A stretch of 64,000 nt of DNA from Balneola sp. EhC07 (GCF_001650905.1 NZ_LXYG01000017.1:186001-250000), one strand, 5' to 3'. Shown: positions 35,858-44,319, counted from the first letter of the stretch. The notes: generated by a model not told the origin, from the letters alone. Translations and numbers: made by a program.

Positions 35858-36952
35858 CAAGCCCCTCCTAAACTCTAACTCCAATTGTTCATAATAATGA
35901 TCTTCAGAAAGATTCAGGTTTGATAGAGAAATTCCGAGTAGGCGAACCTGGCGATTTCCGACATCCGTATCTTCCAGAAGTTGACGTGCAACGGTAGATA
36001 TTTGATAATGGTCGTTAGTGTAATTAGGTACAGATTGGCTTCGGGTGATGGTATCGAAATTTTTGTAACGAACTTTTAGTGTGATGGTTTTCCCCTTTGC
36101 GTTGATCTTCTGCATTCCTTCAGAAATAGACTCCGATAACTCATCCAGAAAAGTGGTGATCCAGTTCAGGTCTCCTTTGTCGTCGGAGAAAGTGCGCTCC
36201 TTCCCATAAGACTTTCGAATTCGATGTGGTTTTACTTCTCTGTTATCGATGCCTCGGCAAATTCGATAATAGTACCTACCTGATTTTCCGAATGCTTTAA
36301 CCAGATCGATCTCGCTCCATTCTTTGAGATCAGCTCCGGTTTTGATGCCAAGCGAATGCATTTTCTTTTGAGTGGCTTTTCCAACTCCAAAGAACTTCTT
36401 GATGTCTAAACCTTCCAGAAATTCCTCTGCTTCTTCGGGAGGGATAAGAGTAAGTCCGTTTGGCTTGTTGTAATCAGAAGCAACTTTAGCAATGAACTTG
36501 CAATATGAAACACCTGCCGATGCAGTAAGCTGAGTTTTCTCTTGGATCTTTTCCAGAATTTCTTTGGCAATAAGCGTGGCTGACCTCATTCCCTTATGAT
36601 TTTCAGTAACATCCAGGAAAGCCTCATCCAGAGAAAGTGGTTCAACCAGATCTGTGTATTCAAAAAAGATCTCACGAATTTGTTGAGAGGCTAATTTGTA
36701 AGCATCGAATCTTCCTTTAACAAAAATCCCATGGGGACAAAGTCGTGCAGCCTGTGAACAAGGCATAGCTGAATGTACCCCAAACTTTCGGGCTTCATAA
36801 CTGGCTGTTGAAACTACACCGCGACCATTAGGAGAACCTCCAACAATAACCGCCTTGCCACGAAGAGCTGGATTATCCCTTTGCTCCACAGCAGCAAAAA
36901 AAGCATCCATGTCTATATGGATAATCTTGCGAATATGTTCCCGATGTATCAT
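35840..36952 (-). CDS. dinB: DNA polymerase IV
   Basis: The 370-residue Y-family polymerase has the catalytic acids in HIDMDAFFAAVE (about 11-22) and SLDEAFLDVTE (about 103-113), a helix-hairpin-helix in the thumb (FFGVGKATQKKMHSLGI) and a little-finger domain. It copies damaged DNA or extends mispaired ends. The C-terminus is short and lacks the usual QL(S/D)LF clamp motif; it ends in LVIGDN, all from the heptad repeat, with LELEF just before as a possible clamp motif. A palindrome over the promoter suggests damage control. It is convergent with the four-helix-bundle gene. Confidence 0.96.
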   Translation of the reverse strand: MIHREHIRKIIHIDMDAFFAAVEQRDNPALRGKAVIVGGSPNGRGVVSTASYEARKFGVHSAMPCSQAARLCPHGIFVKGRFDAYKLASQQIREIFFEYTDLVEPLSLDEAFLDVTENHKGMRSATLIAKEILEKIQEKTQLTASAGVSYCKFIAKVASDYNKPNGLTLIPPEEAEEFLEGLDIKKFFGVGKATQKKMHSLGIKTGADLKEWSEIDLVKAFGKSGRYYYRICRGIDNREVKPHRIRKSYGKERTFSDDKGDLNWITTFLDELSESISEGMQKINAKGKTITLKVRYKNFDTITRSQSVPNYTNDHYQISTVARQLLEDTDVGNRQVRLLGISLSNLNLSEDHYYEQLELEFRRGLVIGDN

Positions 36953-36955
36953 TAC

Positions 36956-36968
36956 ATGTATTATACAT
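36956..36968 (-). promoter_or_regulatory. dinB promoter palindrome with TATAAT
   Basis: The minus strand reads ATGTAT-A-ATACAT, a perfect palindrome containing TATAAT and ending three bases before the ATG at 36952. A repressor such as a LexA-like protein bound here would block the promoter. The transcript would have almost no leader. Confidence 0.55.
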
Positions 36969-37017
36969 ATAAATTGATTCAGAAGGAACTCTACAATGAT
37001 GCCGTTTTATAAAAAAA

Positions 37018-37059
37018 CCAACCCGTAGGGACAATTCATGAATTGTCCCTACGGGTTGG
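37018..37059 (-). terminator. 42-bp perfect palindrome used as terminator
   Basis: Two 21-bp arms (37018-37038 and 37039-37059) are perfectly complementary without a loop, with CCAACCCGTAGGGAC at the base and AATTCATGAATT at the tip. On the minus strand a T run follows (37011-37017). It lies downstream of the M19 peptidase. The internal part resembles a palindrome I recall from many bacterial genomes, so it may have come in as a repeat element. Confidence 0.8.
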
Positions 37060-37072
37060 TGAAATAAAAAAG

Positions 37073-37095
37073 GTTCCGATGCAGAGCAACGGAAT
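37073..37095. repeat. TTCCG/CGGAA hairpin with GCAGAGC centre
   Basis: TTCCGATGC (37074-37082) pairs with GCAACGGAA (37086-37094), with one mismatch, around AGA. It is the reverse-complement relative of the hairpin at 20310-20333 and adjoins a heptad array in the same way. Confidence 0.75.
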
Positions 37096-37098
37096 CAA

Positions 37099-37154
37099 AG
37101 TCTTTAATCTTAAGTCTTACGTCCTAAATCTTATATCCTAAATCTAAAATCTAA
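37099..37154 (-). repeat. Eight-unit heptad array (AATCTTA on + strand)
   Basis: Eight successive 7-bp units (AGTCTTT, AATCTTA, AGTCTTA, CGTCCTA, AATCTTA, TATCCTA, AATCTAA, AATCTAA) fill 37099-37154. On the minus strand they read TAAGANT, the same family as 19771-19819. The last unit contains the stop codon of the M19 peptidase (37151-37153). Confidence 0.85.
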
Positions 37155-38452
37155 CCTTCCGCCTGAATTTCAGCTGCAATTTCCTGAACTTCATCCAGAA
37201 CTCTTAAAAGGTTTCCGCTCCATACCATCTCGATTTGTTCTTGTGTGTAGCCTCTTTTCACAAGCTCAATAGTTACGTTCAATGTTTCAGATGCATCCAT
37301 CCAGCCGTTAACGCCACCGCCACCATCGAAGTCAGAACTGATTCCAACATGTTCAATTCCGATCAGATCAACCATATAATCAATGTGGTCTACAAAATCC
37401 GATACATCAACTGAAGGAGCGTTGTCAGCTGTTTCCTGTTCAATTCTTGGTTGGGCTTTTTTCTGCATCTCCTGATAAAGTGCAAAGTATTCACCTCTGG
37501 TTTCTGTACTCATCTGTCGGATGGAATCTCTTGAAACCATTTCGAAGCCCATTTCTTCGGCTACTTCTTCTTCGATTTTAGCAGCGGCTTCACGATATGC
37601 TTCATGCTTTTCAGAATTAACATAGCTACGGAAAGCAACGGTTTGAACTACTCCACCATTTTCTTTCAGCATCATAAGCTCTTCATCATCTAAGTTTCTG
37701 CTAACAGAAGGATCCAACGCTCTTGCAGAGGAATGCGAAGCAATAACCGGCGCTTTTGATAATTCCATTGTTTGCATATTAGCTTTCTTTGAAGGATGAG
37801 AAAGATCAATCATAATTCCCCATTTATTCATTTCAGCGACCACTTCCTTTCCGAAATCACTCAAACCATTATGTAACCAAACGTCATCTCGTTCACCTGT
37901 ATTGGAATCACTTAATTGACTGTGACCATTATGCGAAAGCGACATATATCGCGCACCACGATCATAAAATTCTTTAACTCTGTCCAGTTCCATTCCTAAT
38001 GGGTAAGCATTTTCAACACCGATCATAGCAACTTTTTTTCCTGCAGCATGAATTCTGCGAACATCATCGGAAGTCAACGCCAATTCAATTTGATCCGGAG
38101 CTAATTCTTCGGATAATCGGTGAATGGCATCAAATTTTGAAACTGCATTTTCATAGGCAGCATCAAACCCTTCCTGATCTAATTCTCCCTGTCCGGTATA
38201 AACGATAAGGAAAGCTACATCCAGTCCACCGGCTTCCATTTTAGGAAGATCAACCTGAGTGTCCAGGTTCATGGTATAGTTCTTTTCCTGAGTGAAGTTA
38301 TTGGTGTTAATATCCACATGAGTGTCTAGCGTAATTACACTGTTGTGAATTTTTTCAGCTTTGGCTACAAGTTCAGGATCTACGGAAGAATCGGGAGCGC
38401 ACGCCCAAATCAGCATAAATAAAAATAGAGGAAGAGTTTTTAAAATATTCAT
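37151..38452 (-). CDS. Membrane dipeptidase lipoprotein, M19 family
   Basis: The 433-residue protein has a lipoprotein signal with Cys18 (LIWAC). The renal-dipeptidase fold shows HVDIN near the start (His-x-Asp zinc site), MIGVENAYPLG with the bridging Glu, SLSHNGHSQLSDS, IDLSHPSKK and VIASHSSARAL with the remaining His ligands, and GISSDFDGGGG. M19 enzymes split dipeptides, including those with a D-residue at the end. As a lipoprotein it acts in the periplasm. The stop codon lies in a heptad repeat. Confidence 0.94.
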   Translation of the reverse strand: MNILKTLPLFLFMLIWACAPDSSVDPELVAKAEKIHNSVITLDTHVDINTNNFTQEKNYTMNLDTQVDLPKMEAGGLDVAFLIVYTGQGELDQEGFDAAYENAVSKFDAIHRLSEELAPDQIELALTSDDVRRIHAAGKKVAMIGVENAYPLGMELDRVKEFYDRGARYMSLSHNGHSQLSDSNTGERDDVWLHNGLSDFGKEVVAEMNKWGIMIDLSHPSKKANMQTMELSKAPVIASHSSARALDPSVSRNLDDEELMMLKENGGVVQTVAFRSYVNSEKHEAYREAAAKIEEEVAEEMGFEMVSRDSIRQMSTETRGEYFALYQEMQKKAQPRIEQETADNAPSVDVSDFVDHIDYMVDLIGIEHVGISSDFDGGGGVNGWMDASETLNVTIELVKRGYTQEQIEMVWSGNLLRVLDEVQEIAAEIQAEG

Positions 38453-38562
38453 TTTAATGAAGTTAGTTTAATTTATTGAGATAGAAATTATACAATTCGG
38501 AACTACAATGAGTTATAATTCCTTTAAGTGTATAGGAATTTATTCAACAAAACATTGATGAC

Positions 38563-38832
38563 ATGGAATTTTTTGGATTTTTAACACTAGGAACATTTAT
38601 CGGTTGGCTTAGCCATACATTTTCAGGAGCGCATGGAATTAAAATGGTCCCAAGTATTTTAACCGGAGCAATCGCTGCTTTAATAGGAGGAGCTATAGTA
38701 CTTTTTTTTGGCTTACAAGGTTCCGGGTTTTATGCTGCTATCACATCAACAGGGACGTTATTCACAGTAAATGCCTTCAGAAAAAAGAAGCCGATCTTTG
38801 CTGATGAAGAAAATAGGGAACAAAATCACTGA
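38563..38832 (+). CDS. Small membrane protein, GlsB/YeaQ-like
   Basis: The 89-residue protein has three short membrane helices and Gly-rich turns (LTLGTFIGWLSH, ILTGAIAALIGGAIVLF), similar to the GlsB/YeaQ/YmgE transglycosylase-associated family, but the family's usual GxIGAxxGG pattern is only partly present. The tail is hydrophilic. Function unknown. It probably shares a transcript with the next two small membrane genes. Confidence 0.7.
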   Translation: MEFFGFLTLGTFIGWLSHTFSGAHGIKMVPSILTGAIAALIGGAIVLFFGLQGSGFYAAITSTGTLFTVNAFRKKKPIFADEENREQNH

Positions 38833-38884
38833 TCCCGGTATAAGCATTCACACCACTGTACCATGAACTGAATGTTTTATATGA

Positions 38885-39277
38885 ATGAATCGTAAAGACC
38901 GTAACATCAATCTTTTTCTATTTCTCTTTTTTATCGGCGTAGGACTTTATATGTCCGTTTCGGGAAGCTGGAGCCTTATTACTACCGAGCAGGAAAATCT
39001 GTTTGATTTTCAGAATCAAGACATTCCAATCTTTACTAATATTACTCAACTGCTTACCGGCCTTATATGCTTATTTTCAGGATTTGTAATGTGGATGAGA
39101 GTACACTGGGCCTTTAGTTTTTCCCTGTTCAGTTCAGGTTTACTCATTGCTTTTAATTTGAACAATATGGGAAGAGCGATTTACGAAAACCCAACCGAAG
39201 CCATAATTATGGCAGCTATCTTAGTGATCGTATTGCAGAGTCTTCCTTTTCTTATCAGACAGAATCAGAGAATCTGA
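38885..39277 (+). CDS. Four-helix membrane protein of unknown function
   Basis: The 130-residue protein has four predicted helices (about 9-30, 46-68, 76-95, 103-124) separated by short loops. No motif is recognised. It lies 52 bp after the GlsB-like gene and 27 bp before the M15-like gene. Confidence 0.7.
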   Translation: MNRKDRNINLFLFLFFIGVGLYMSVSGSWSLITTEQENLFDFQNQDIPIFTNITQLLTGLICLFSGFVMWMRVHWAFSFSLFSSGLLIAFNLNNMGRAIYENPTEAIIMAAILVIVLQSLPFLIRQNQRI

Positions 39278-39304
39278 TTTACGAAACATGAAAGGAGTAA
39301 ATTC

Positions 39305-40057
39305 GTGTACCGCTTTATGGAACGGATTTCAGATAAAGACATAGAATGGCTTCTAAAGCCGAATCAGGATTTCAACTACAAGACAGAAGAACGTCTCGAA
39401 AAGGTTCAAAAGCTTTCATTTAAGAGAAAAGTGATACGATTCGGTCTGTGGGCTTTATTAATTCTTACTCTCACCATACTTCCCTTTTTTCTGCTGATAA
39501 AAACATCCATTTATTTAAATATTGATCAGGGTTTAAACGGATGGGTTTCTCTTTTTGGCGGAATTGGGGCAACTGTAGCTATTTTATTGGTGTATGTTGT
39601 GATGCTGTTTCGCAAAGTAAAAAATAAGAAACTTATCTTTCGATATGGTCTGGGAGGGGTTGGAGCATTGGTAGGCGGTTTCTGTCTGTACGGATTATTG
39701 TACGTATCAAGTGTAAATGCTAAATCAGATTCTGTAAAAGAAGTTTATCGTTCTTTACACCCAATTCTAAGAGTAGCAGTGGCTACAACTACTCTGGCAG
39801 AAGGAGATCTGGTGATCACAGATATAAAAAGATCGACCGAAGACTATACAAAAATGGGATTGCCGATAAATCAAAGTTCTCTTCATTTTCCCCAGCCGGA
39901 TGGATATGTTCATGCCATTGACCTGAGAACCAAAGGACATTCAGAGTTTAGAAACTTCATGTTAAGCAACTCATTACGCCTGATGGGATTCAAAACTTTG
40001 AGACATGTGGGAACGGCGGACCATCTCCATATTTCATTGCCATATTCTGAGCATTAA
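39305..40057 (+). CDS. Membrane-anchored protein with M15-peptidase-like domain
   Basis: The GTG at 39305 follows GGAG at 39293-39296 with a seven-base gap; an ATG at 39317 is also in frame. The 250-residue protein has a basic N-terminus, three membrane helices (about 38-60, 72-96, 104-128), then an extracytoplasmic domain. NQSSLHFPQPDGYVHAIDLR and HVGTADHLHISLP resemble the SxHxxGxAxDL and terminal His motifs of M15 D-Ala-D-Ala-type peptidases, with an insertion between the first His and Asp. Activity is therefore a guess. It may trim cell wall peptides. Confidence 0.65.
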   Translation: MYRFMERISDKDIEWLLKPNQDFNYKTEERLEKVQKLSFKRKVIRFGLWALLILTLTILPFFLLIKTSIYLNIDQGLNGWVSLFGGIGATVAILLVYVVMLFRKVKNKKLIFRYGLGGVGALVGGFCLYGLLYVSSVNAKSDSVKEVYRSLHPILRVAVATTTLAEGDLVITDIKRSTEDYTKMGLPINQSSLHFPQPDGYVHAIDLRTKGHSEFRNFMLSNSLRLMGFKTLRHVGTADHLHISLPYSEH

Positions 40058-40134
40058 AAAAGGGCTTTTCCTTGTTTATGAGCTAGAATATTGCGACCAT
40101 TATCCTGCACTTAAAGCAAAACCAAATTTTTGAT

Positions 40135-41541
40135 ATGTCGCACTATAAGTTCTACGAGCAGGTAAATAAAAATTTTGATAAAGCGGCGAGATATACCCGC
40201 TTCGATAAAGGCCTTCTAAACCAGATTAAAGTTTGTAATACAGTTTACCACGTTACTTTTCCGGTTCGGAGAGATAACGGAGATATTGAAGTAATAGAAG
40301 GATGGCGAGTGGAGCACAGCCATCATAAAACACCTACTAAAGGTGGTATCAGATACAGCCATAAAGTGGATGAAGACGAAACAATGGCACTTGCAGCACT
40401 AATGAGCTACAAGTGTGCGATCGTTGATGTGCCTTTTGGTGGTGCAAAAGGTGGTGTTAAGATCAGTACCAGAGAATACTCTGTTAGTGAGCTCGAAAGA
40501 ATCACTCGTCGTTATACATACGAGTTGATCAAAAAAGGATTTATTGGCGCAGGTGTTGATGTTCCTGCACCGGATTACGGAACAGGCGCTCGTGAAATGG
40601 GCTGGATTCTCGATACCTACCGCCAAATGAATGAAGATCTGAATGCTGAAGGTTGTGTAACCGGAAAGCCAATTCAGCAAGGTGGTATCAGAGGAAGAAC
40701 GGAAGCTACAGGACGTGGAGTTTTCTTTGGAATCCGTGAAGCGTGCAAAGTGAAAAAAGACATGGACAAACTTGGATTAAGCGTTGGTGTAGATGGAAAG
40801 ACGTTTGTGGTTCAGGGATTAGGTAATGTAGGTTACCACGCTTCTTTGTATATGACCGGAGCCGGCGCAAAAATGATCGGAGTCGCTGAAATGGAGGGAG
40901 CCATTTATGATCCTAATGGAATGGATCTGAAAAAATTGATGGAATTCCGAAAAGAGACGGGAAGTATTATCGGGTTTCCGGGCAGTAAAGAATTGAAATC
41001 AAATAAAGATGCTCTTGAGTTGGATTGTGATGTGTTGATCCCCGCAGCTCTTGAAAGTCAGATAACCGGTGATAATGCTGCGAATGTAAAAGCTAAGATC
41101 ATTGCTGAGGCAGCCAACGGACCTACTACTGCTGATGCACATGAAATGCTGAAAGATCGAGGAGCTTTAATTCTGCCGGATGCTTATTTGAATGCAGGTG
41201 GTGTAGTTGTTTCATATTTCGAGTGGTTGAAAAATATTCAGCACGTTCGTTACGGTAGAATGAACAAACGTTTTGACGAAGAAAGTCTGACCAGAATTGT
41301 TCAGGAGATCGAGAAAATTTCAGGCAAGAAATTCTCTGCCAATGAAATGGAGAAACTGGCTCACGGTGCATCCGAGTATGATCTTGTGGATTCCGGATTG
41401 GAAGAAACTATGATTACTGCCTACGCAGAGCTTACCGCACTTAGAGAAGAGCACGATCTTACTGATCTGAGAACAGCTTCGTTTATAAGCGCGATCAATA
41501 AGATCGGAATCATGTACGAACAAATGGGAATCTTCCCGTGA
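40135..41541 (+). CDS. gdhA: Glutamate dehydrogenase
   Basis: The 468-residue protein has the Glu/Leu/Phe/Val dehydrogenase signature VDVPFGGAKGGVKI (about 98-111) with catalytic Lys, and an early R-x-D-x-G-x-x-K-G-G-I-R text. The Rossmann fold contains VVQGLGNVGYHA. It interconverts glutamate and 2-oxoglutarate plus ammonia with NAD(P). In this frame the enzyme is a hexamer-type (~50 kDa). Its stop codon is directly followed by a heptad array that runs to the putP start. Confidence 0.95.
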   Translation: MSHYKFYEQVNKNFDKAARYTRFDKGLLNQIKVCNTVYHVTFPVRRDNGDIEVIEGWRVEHSHHKTPTKGGIRYSHKVDEDETMALAALMSYKCAIVDVPFGGAKGGVKISTREYSVSELERITRRYTYELIKKGFIGAGVDVPAPDYGTGAREMGWILDTYRQMNEDLNAEGCVTGKPIQQGGIRGRTEATGRGVFFGIREACKVKKDMDKLGLSVGVDGKTFVVQGLGNVGYHASLYMTGAGAKMIGVAEMEGAIYDPNGMDLKKLMEFRKETGSIIGFPGSKELKSNKDALELDCDVLIPAALESQITGDNAANVKAKIIAEAANGPTTADAHEMLKDRGALILPDAYLNAGGVVVSYFEWLKNIQHVRYGRMNKRFDEESLTRIVQEIEKISGKKFSANEMEKLAHGASEYDLVDSGLEETMITAYAELTALREEHDLTDLRTASFISAINKIGIMYEQMGIFP

Positions 41542-41608
41542 TTGGTTATTAGTTAATGGTTAACTGTTATGCGCCTCTTTCAACAAATAACAAATAACCA
41601 TTAACCTT
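41542..41608. repeat. Inverted pair of four-unit heptad arrays between gdhA and putP
   Basis: Four 7-bp units NNNGTTA (TTGGTTA, TTAGTTA, ATGGTTA, ACTGTTA; 41542-41569) start at the base after the gdhA stop. Four units of the complement TAACNNN type (CAACAAA, TAACAAA, TAACCAT, TAACCTT; 41581-41608) end at the base before the putP ATG. An 11-base spacer TGCGCCTCTTT parts them. The whole intergenic gap is therefore repeat and spacer. Confidence 0.92.
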
Positions 41609-43060
41609 ATGACAGAGTCTCAGGTTTTTGAATTAGCTGTTGACAGGTACGCTGTTTATGCTTTTATCGGATATCTTGCTCTATTAATCGGCATCGGACT
41701 TTATTCAGCTCGCTTTTCCTCTTCGGGGATCAGCGAGTTTTTTATTGGTGGAAGAAAAATGAATAAAGTGGTGATCGCTCTTTCCGCAGTTGTTTCCGGA
41801 AGAAGTGCCTGGCTGTTGTTGGGAGTAACCGGTCTGGTTTATGTTCAGGGCGCTTCAGCAATTTGGGCAGTAGTTGGTTATATCGTTGTGGAGCTCATTC
41901 TATTTCTTACTTATGCCAAAAAATTAAGGGAGTTTTCGGAAGAACATGATTGTATCACAGTTCCTGATTTCTTTGCAGAACGCTTTGGTGATAAGACCGG
42001 AACATTAAGATCTATTCTTATAATTACTTTTCTGATCTTTATGGTGAGCTATGTTTCCGCGCAGTTTGTAGCCGGAGGAAAAGCTTTTTCATCCAGTTTT
42101 GGGATCGAACAAAATACCGGAGTTTTACTTTCTGCAATTATCATACTGGCTTACACAGTTCTGGGAGGATTTCTGGCGGTTAGTTTAACGGATGCTTTTC
42201 AGGCGTTTTTTATGATCTTTGCATTGGTATTTCTTCCTTTTATAGCCATTCAGGATTTAGGCGGATGGTCTGTTATGATCGAGCAACTCGAATTTCAGGA
42301 CGCTGCGCTGATCGATCCGTTGGCACTGAGTGCTGGAGCTTTTATCGGTTTTATGGGGATTGGTTTAGGTTCGCCGGGTAATCCTCACATTCTATCCAGA
42401 TACATGGCCATTGATGATGCTAAGAATTTACGATTTGCTGCGGGGATTGGAACCTTCTGGAATATTGTGATGGCAGCAGGAGCGGTATTAATAGGCTTGG
42501 TAGGAAGAGCATATTTCTCAAGCATTGAAATGCTTCCCGGCGCTGATTCTGAAAACTTATATCCGTATTTAGCACAACTTCATTTACATCCTGTTCTATT
42601 TGGGATTGTGATTGCGTCCATTTTTGCAGCGATCATGTCAACAGCAGATTCGCAGTTGTTAGTTGCCGCGTCCAGTGTGGTTCGGGATTGGTATCAAAAG
42701 ATCTTAAAGAGAGACGAAGAAATTTCCCAAAAGAAATTGGTGCTGTACAGTAGGTTAGTTGTCGTTGCACTTGTGGTAGTAGCACTTCTTTTTGGGTTAG
42801 TTGCTCAGGAATTGGTGTACTGGCTGGTACTTTTTGCCTGGGCAGGATTGGGAGCTGCTCTCGGACCAACTTCAATTCTGGCACTTTACTGGAAGGGAAC
42901 CACCAAAGAAGGAGTAATTTCAGGAATTATTACCGGAACACTGGTAACCATTGTCTGGTACTTTATCCCTGTTCTGAAAAGCAGTATGTATGAACTGGTT
43001 CCGGCCTTTATTGCAAGTGGATTGGTAACAGTTTTGGTGAGTAAGTGGACTAAAGAATAA
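41609..43060 (+). CDS. putP: Sodium/proline symporter (SSS family)
   Basis: The 483-residue protein has 13 likely helices and SSS features: GGRKMNKVVIALSAVVSGRSAWLLLG, IVVELILFLTYAKKLREFSE, FGSPGNP-type GIGLGSPGNPHILSRYMA, and SIFAAIMSTADSQLLVAAS. The pattern matches PutP rather than glucose or acetate carriers. It imports proline with Na+, feeding glutamate metabolism beside gdhA. It lacks a visible Shine-Dalgarno site because the heptad array runs up to its ATG. Confidence 0.93.
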   Translation: MTESQVFELAVDRYAVYAFIGYLALLIGIGLYSARFSSSGISEFFIGGRKMNKVVIALSAVVSGRSAWLLLGVTGLVYVQGASAIWAVVGYIVVELILFLTYAKKLREFSEEHDCITVPDFFAERFGDKTGTLRSILIITFLIFMVSYVSAQFVAGGKAFSSSFGIEQNTGVLLSAIIILAYTVLGGFLAVSLTDAFQAFFMIFALVFLPFIAIQDLGGWSVMIEQLEFQDAALIDPLALSAGAFIGFMGIGLGSPGNPHILSRYMAIDDAKNLRFAAGIGTFWNIVMAAGAVLIGLVGRAYFSSIEMLPGADSENLYPYLAQLHLHPVLFGIVIASIFAAIMSTADSQLLVAASSVVRDWYQKILKRDEEISQKKLVLYSRLVVVALVVVALLFGLVAQELVYWLVLFAWAGLGAALGPTSILALYWKGTTKEGVISGIITGTLVTIVWYFIPVLKSSMYELVPAFIASGLVTVLVSKWTKE

Positions 43061-43080
43061 AATCAAGGTTTTGACATTTC

Positions 43081-43610
43081 TGTAGATGTTAGATAATTCT
43101 TTGACAAAATTTCTTTATACCAACCTCAATATTGCAAGCAGGTCATCCCGTCCGCCAGCTGGCGGATCGGGATCTTACGTAAAGACTTTTAGTATGTTCT
43201 TGTTTACCATCCTCTTAAGGTATCATACCAATCTTCTAACTTTGGATTGTTTTGCTTTACCAGATTCCATTTCCACTGTTTATGCCAATTCTTTAGTTGC
43301 TTCTCCCTTGCTATAGCATCACTTATATTATCGTATTCTTCGGCATATATAAGAACGGTTAGTTTATACTTTGAAGTAAATAAAGAGCCTTCTCCCAATT
43401 TATGTTTCCACACTCTTGAATGAATGTTATTGGTAACTCCGATATAAATCGTAGTTCTTCGATAGTTAGTAAGAAAGTACACATAGCCTTTGTTCATAGT
43501 AAGTAAGACTGTTTCAAGAGCCATTCCTTACAAAGATCCCGAAACAAGTTCGGGATGACCCTTTATATTTTACTGTTCAAAAACTGTCATCGAATTACCT
43601 GACATCTACA
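43081..43610. mobile_element. Nested inverted-repeat cassette carrying a GIY-YIG nuclease
   Basis: Outer inverted repeats of 26 bp (43081-43106 against 43585-43610, 22 matches) surround inner ones. The left inner end (43141-43176) is GGTCATCCCG, a hairpin, then CGGGATCTT. The right end (43534-43560) is its reverse complement with a different hairpin loop. The only gene inside is the GIY-YIG nuclease. It lies between putP and a DoxX-like gene. Confidence 0.75.
43204..43497 (-). CDS. Single-domain GIY-YIG endonuclease
   Basis: The ATG at 43497 gives 97 residues; the frame extends to 43524. The fold's motifs are present: YVYFLTN (GIY strand) and IYIGVTNN (YIG strand) around residues 5-22. Arg28 in HSRVWKHK and Glu65 in AIAREKQLK follow as catalytic residues. 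These tiny nucleases are like the UvrC N-terminal domain and homing enzymes. The location within inverted repeats suggests that it acts on, or spreads with, the repeat. Confidence 0.9.
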   Translation of the reverse strand: MNKGYVYFLTNYRRTTIYIGVTNNIHSRVWKHKLGEGSLFTSKYKLTVLIYAEEYDNISDAIAREKQLKNWHKQWKWNLVKQNNPKLEDWYDTLRGW

Positions 43611-43629
43611 ATTTCGAGCAAAGCGTGAC

Positions 43630-43724
43630 GGAGGATGGTGTGTAGTTTAAAAGCTCATAAACTTCACAACATCCCTCGGATTCAATCGAGAACTGTCGAT
43701 TGAATCATCTCCCTTCAAAGGGAG
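43630..43724. repeat. Long composite palindrome, copy 1
   Basis: GGAGGATGGTGTG (43630-43642) pairs imperfectly with CACAACATCCCTC (43665-43677). A perfect 11-bp stem GATTCAATCGA (43679-43689, 43696-43706) follows, then CTCCCTT-CA-AAGGGAG (43709-43724). A copy of the whole arrangement lies at 46837-46964. Confidence 0.8.
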
Positions 43725-43732
43725 AATGGTAA

Positions 43733-44209
43733 TCAACGAGACTCTGTAAGTTCAGAGTATTCAGTGATCAACCTACCACCACGAACTGTTGCTCCTAATA
43801 CCAAACCGGCACTTACCAAAACCAGATTTTTAAAGATGTACTGGCCTTCCAGAGTTAAGCCAAAAGGAAAACTTGTCCACACAACATCAGGTAAAAGAAA
43901 AACAGGAAGCACAGTTCCGGGCATTTGCAGAAACAGAAGTAGTAAGGTTGTTCTCATAAATTTTCCGGCAATCAGTCCAATTCCGATCAAGACTTCCCAT
44001 GTTGCCAATATCGGAATGAACAAGTCAGGATCAACAAAATAAACGGTATTTCGAACCAGCTCTTCGGCAGGACTTAATCCCGGGAAGAACTTCAGAGCAC
44101 CAAACCAGAAGAAGATAATTCCCAGCCCAATTCTAAGCGAGCTCAATCCGTACTTAGCCATCCATTCAGTAATTAGGATATCTGCTTTATCGAAATATTT
44201 CTCAAACAT
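43733..44209 (-). CDS. DoxX-family membrane protein
   Basis: The 158-residue protein has four membrane helices and the pattern [28 protein letters not shown], typical of DoxX/YkgB proteins, followed by [17 protein letters not shown]. Some DoxX relatives handle thiosulfate or act in redox stress; this one's role is open. The 3' end adjoins a palindromic repeat, and the gene is monocistronic. Confidence 0.88.
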   Translation of the reverse strand: MFEKYFDKADILITEWMAKYGLSSLRIGLGIIFFWFGALKFFPGLSPAEELVRNTVYFVDPDLFIPILATWEVLIGIGLIAGKFMRTTLLLLFLQMPGTVLPVFLLPDVVWTSFPFGLTLEGQYIFKNLVLVSAGLVLGATVRGGRLITEYSELTESR

Positions 44210-44319
44210 GATAGGTAGGATTTGTTTGAGAGAAATTTATAAATAGAATATGAAGAACTGATGAAGTAAATAATTCAGACTTTGAATAACTTCATTTAAC
44301 CAGTATAAAAGAAATAAAT

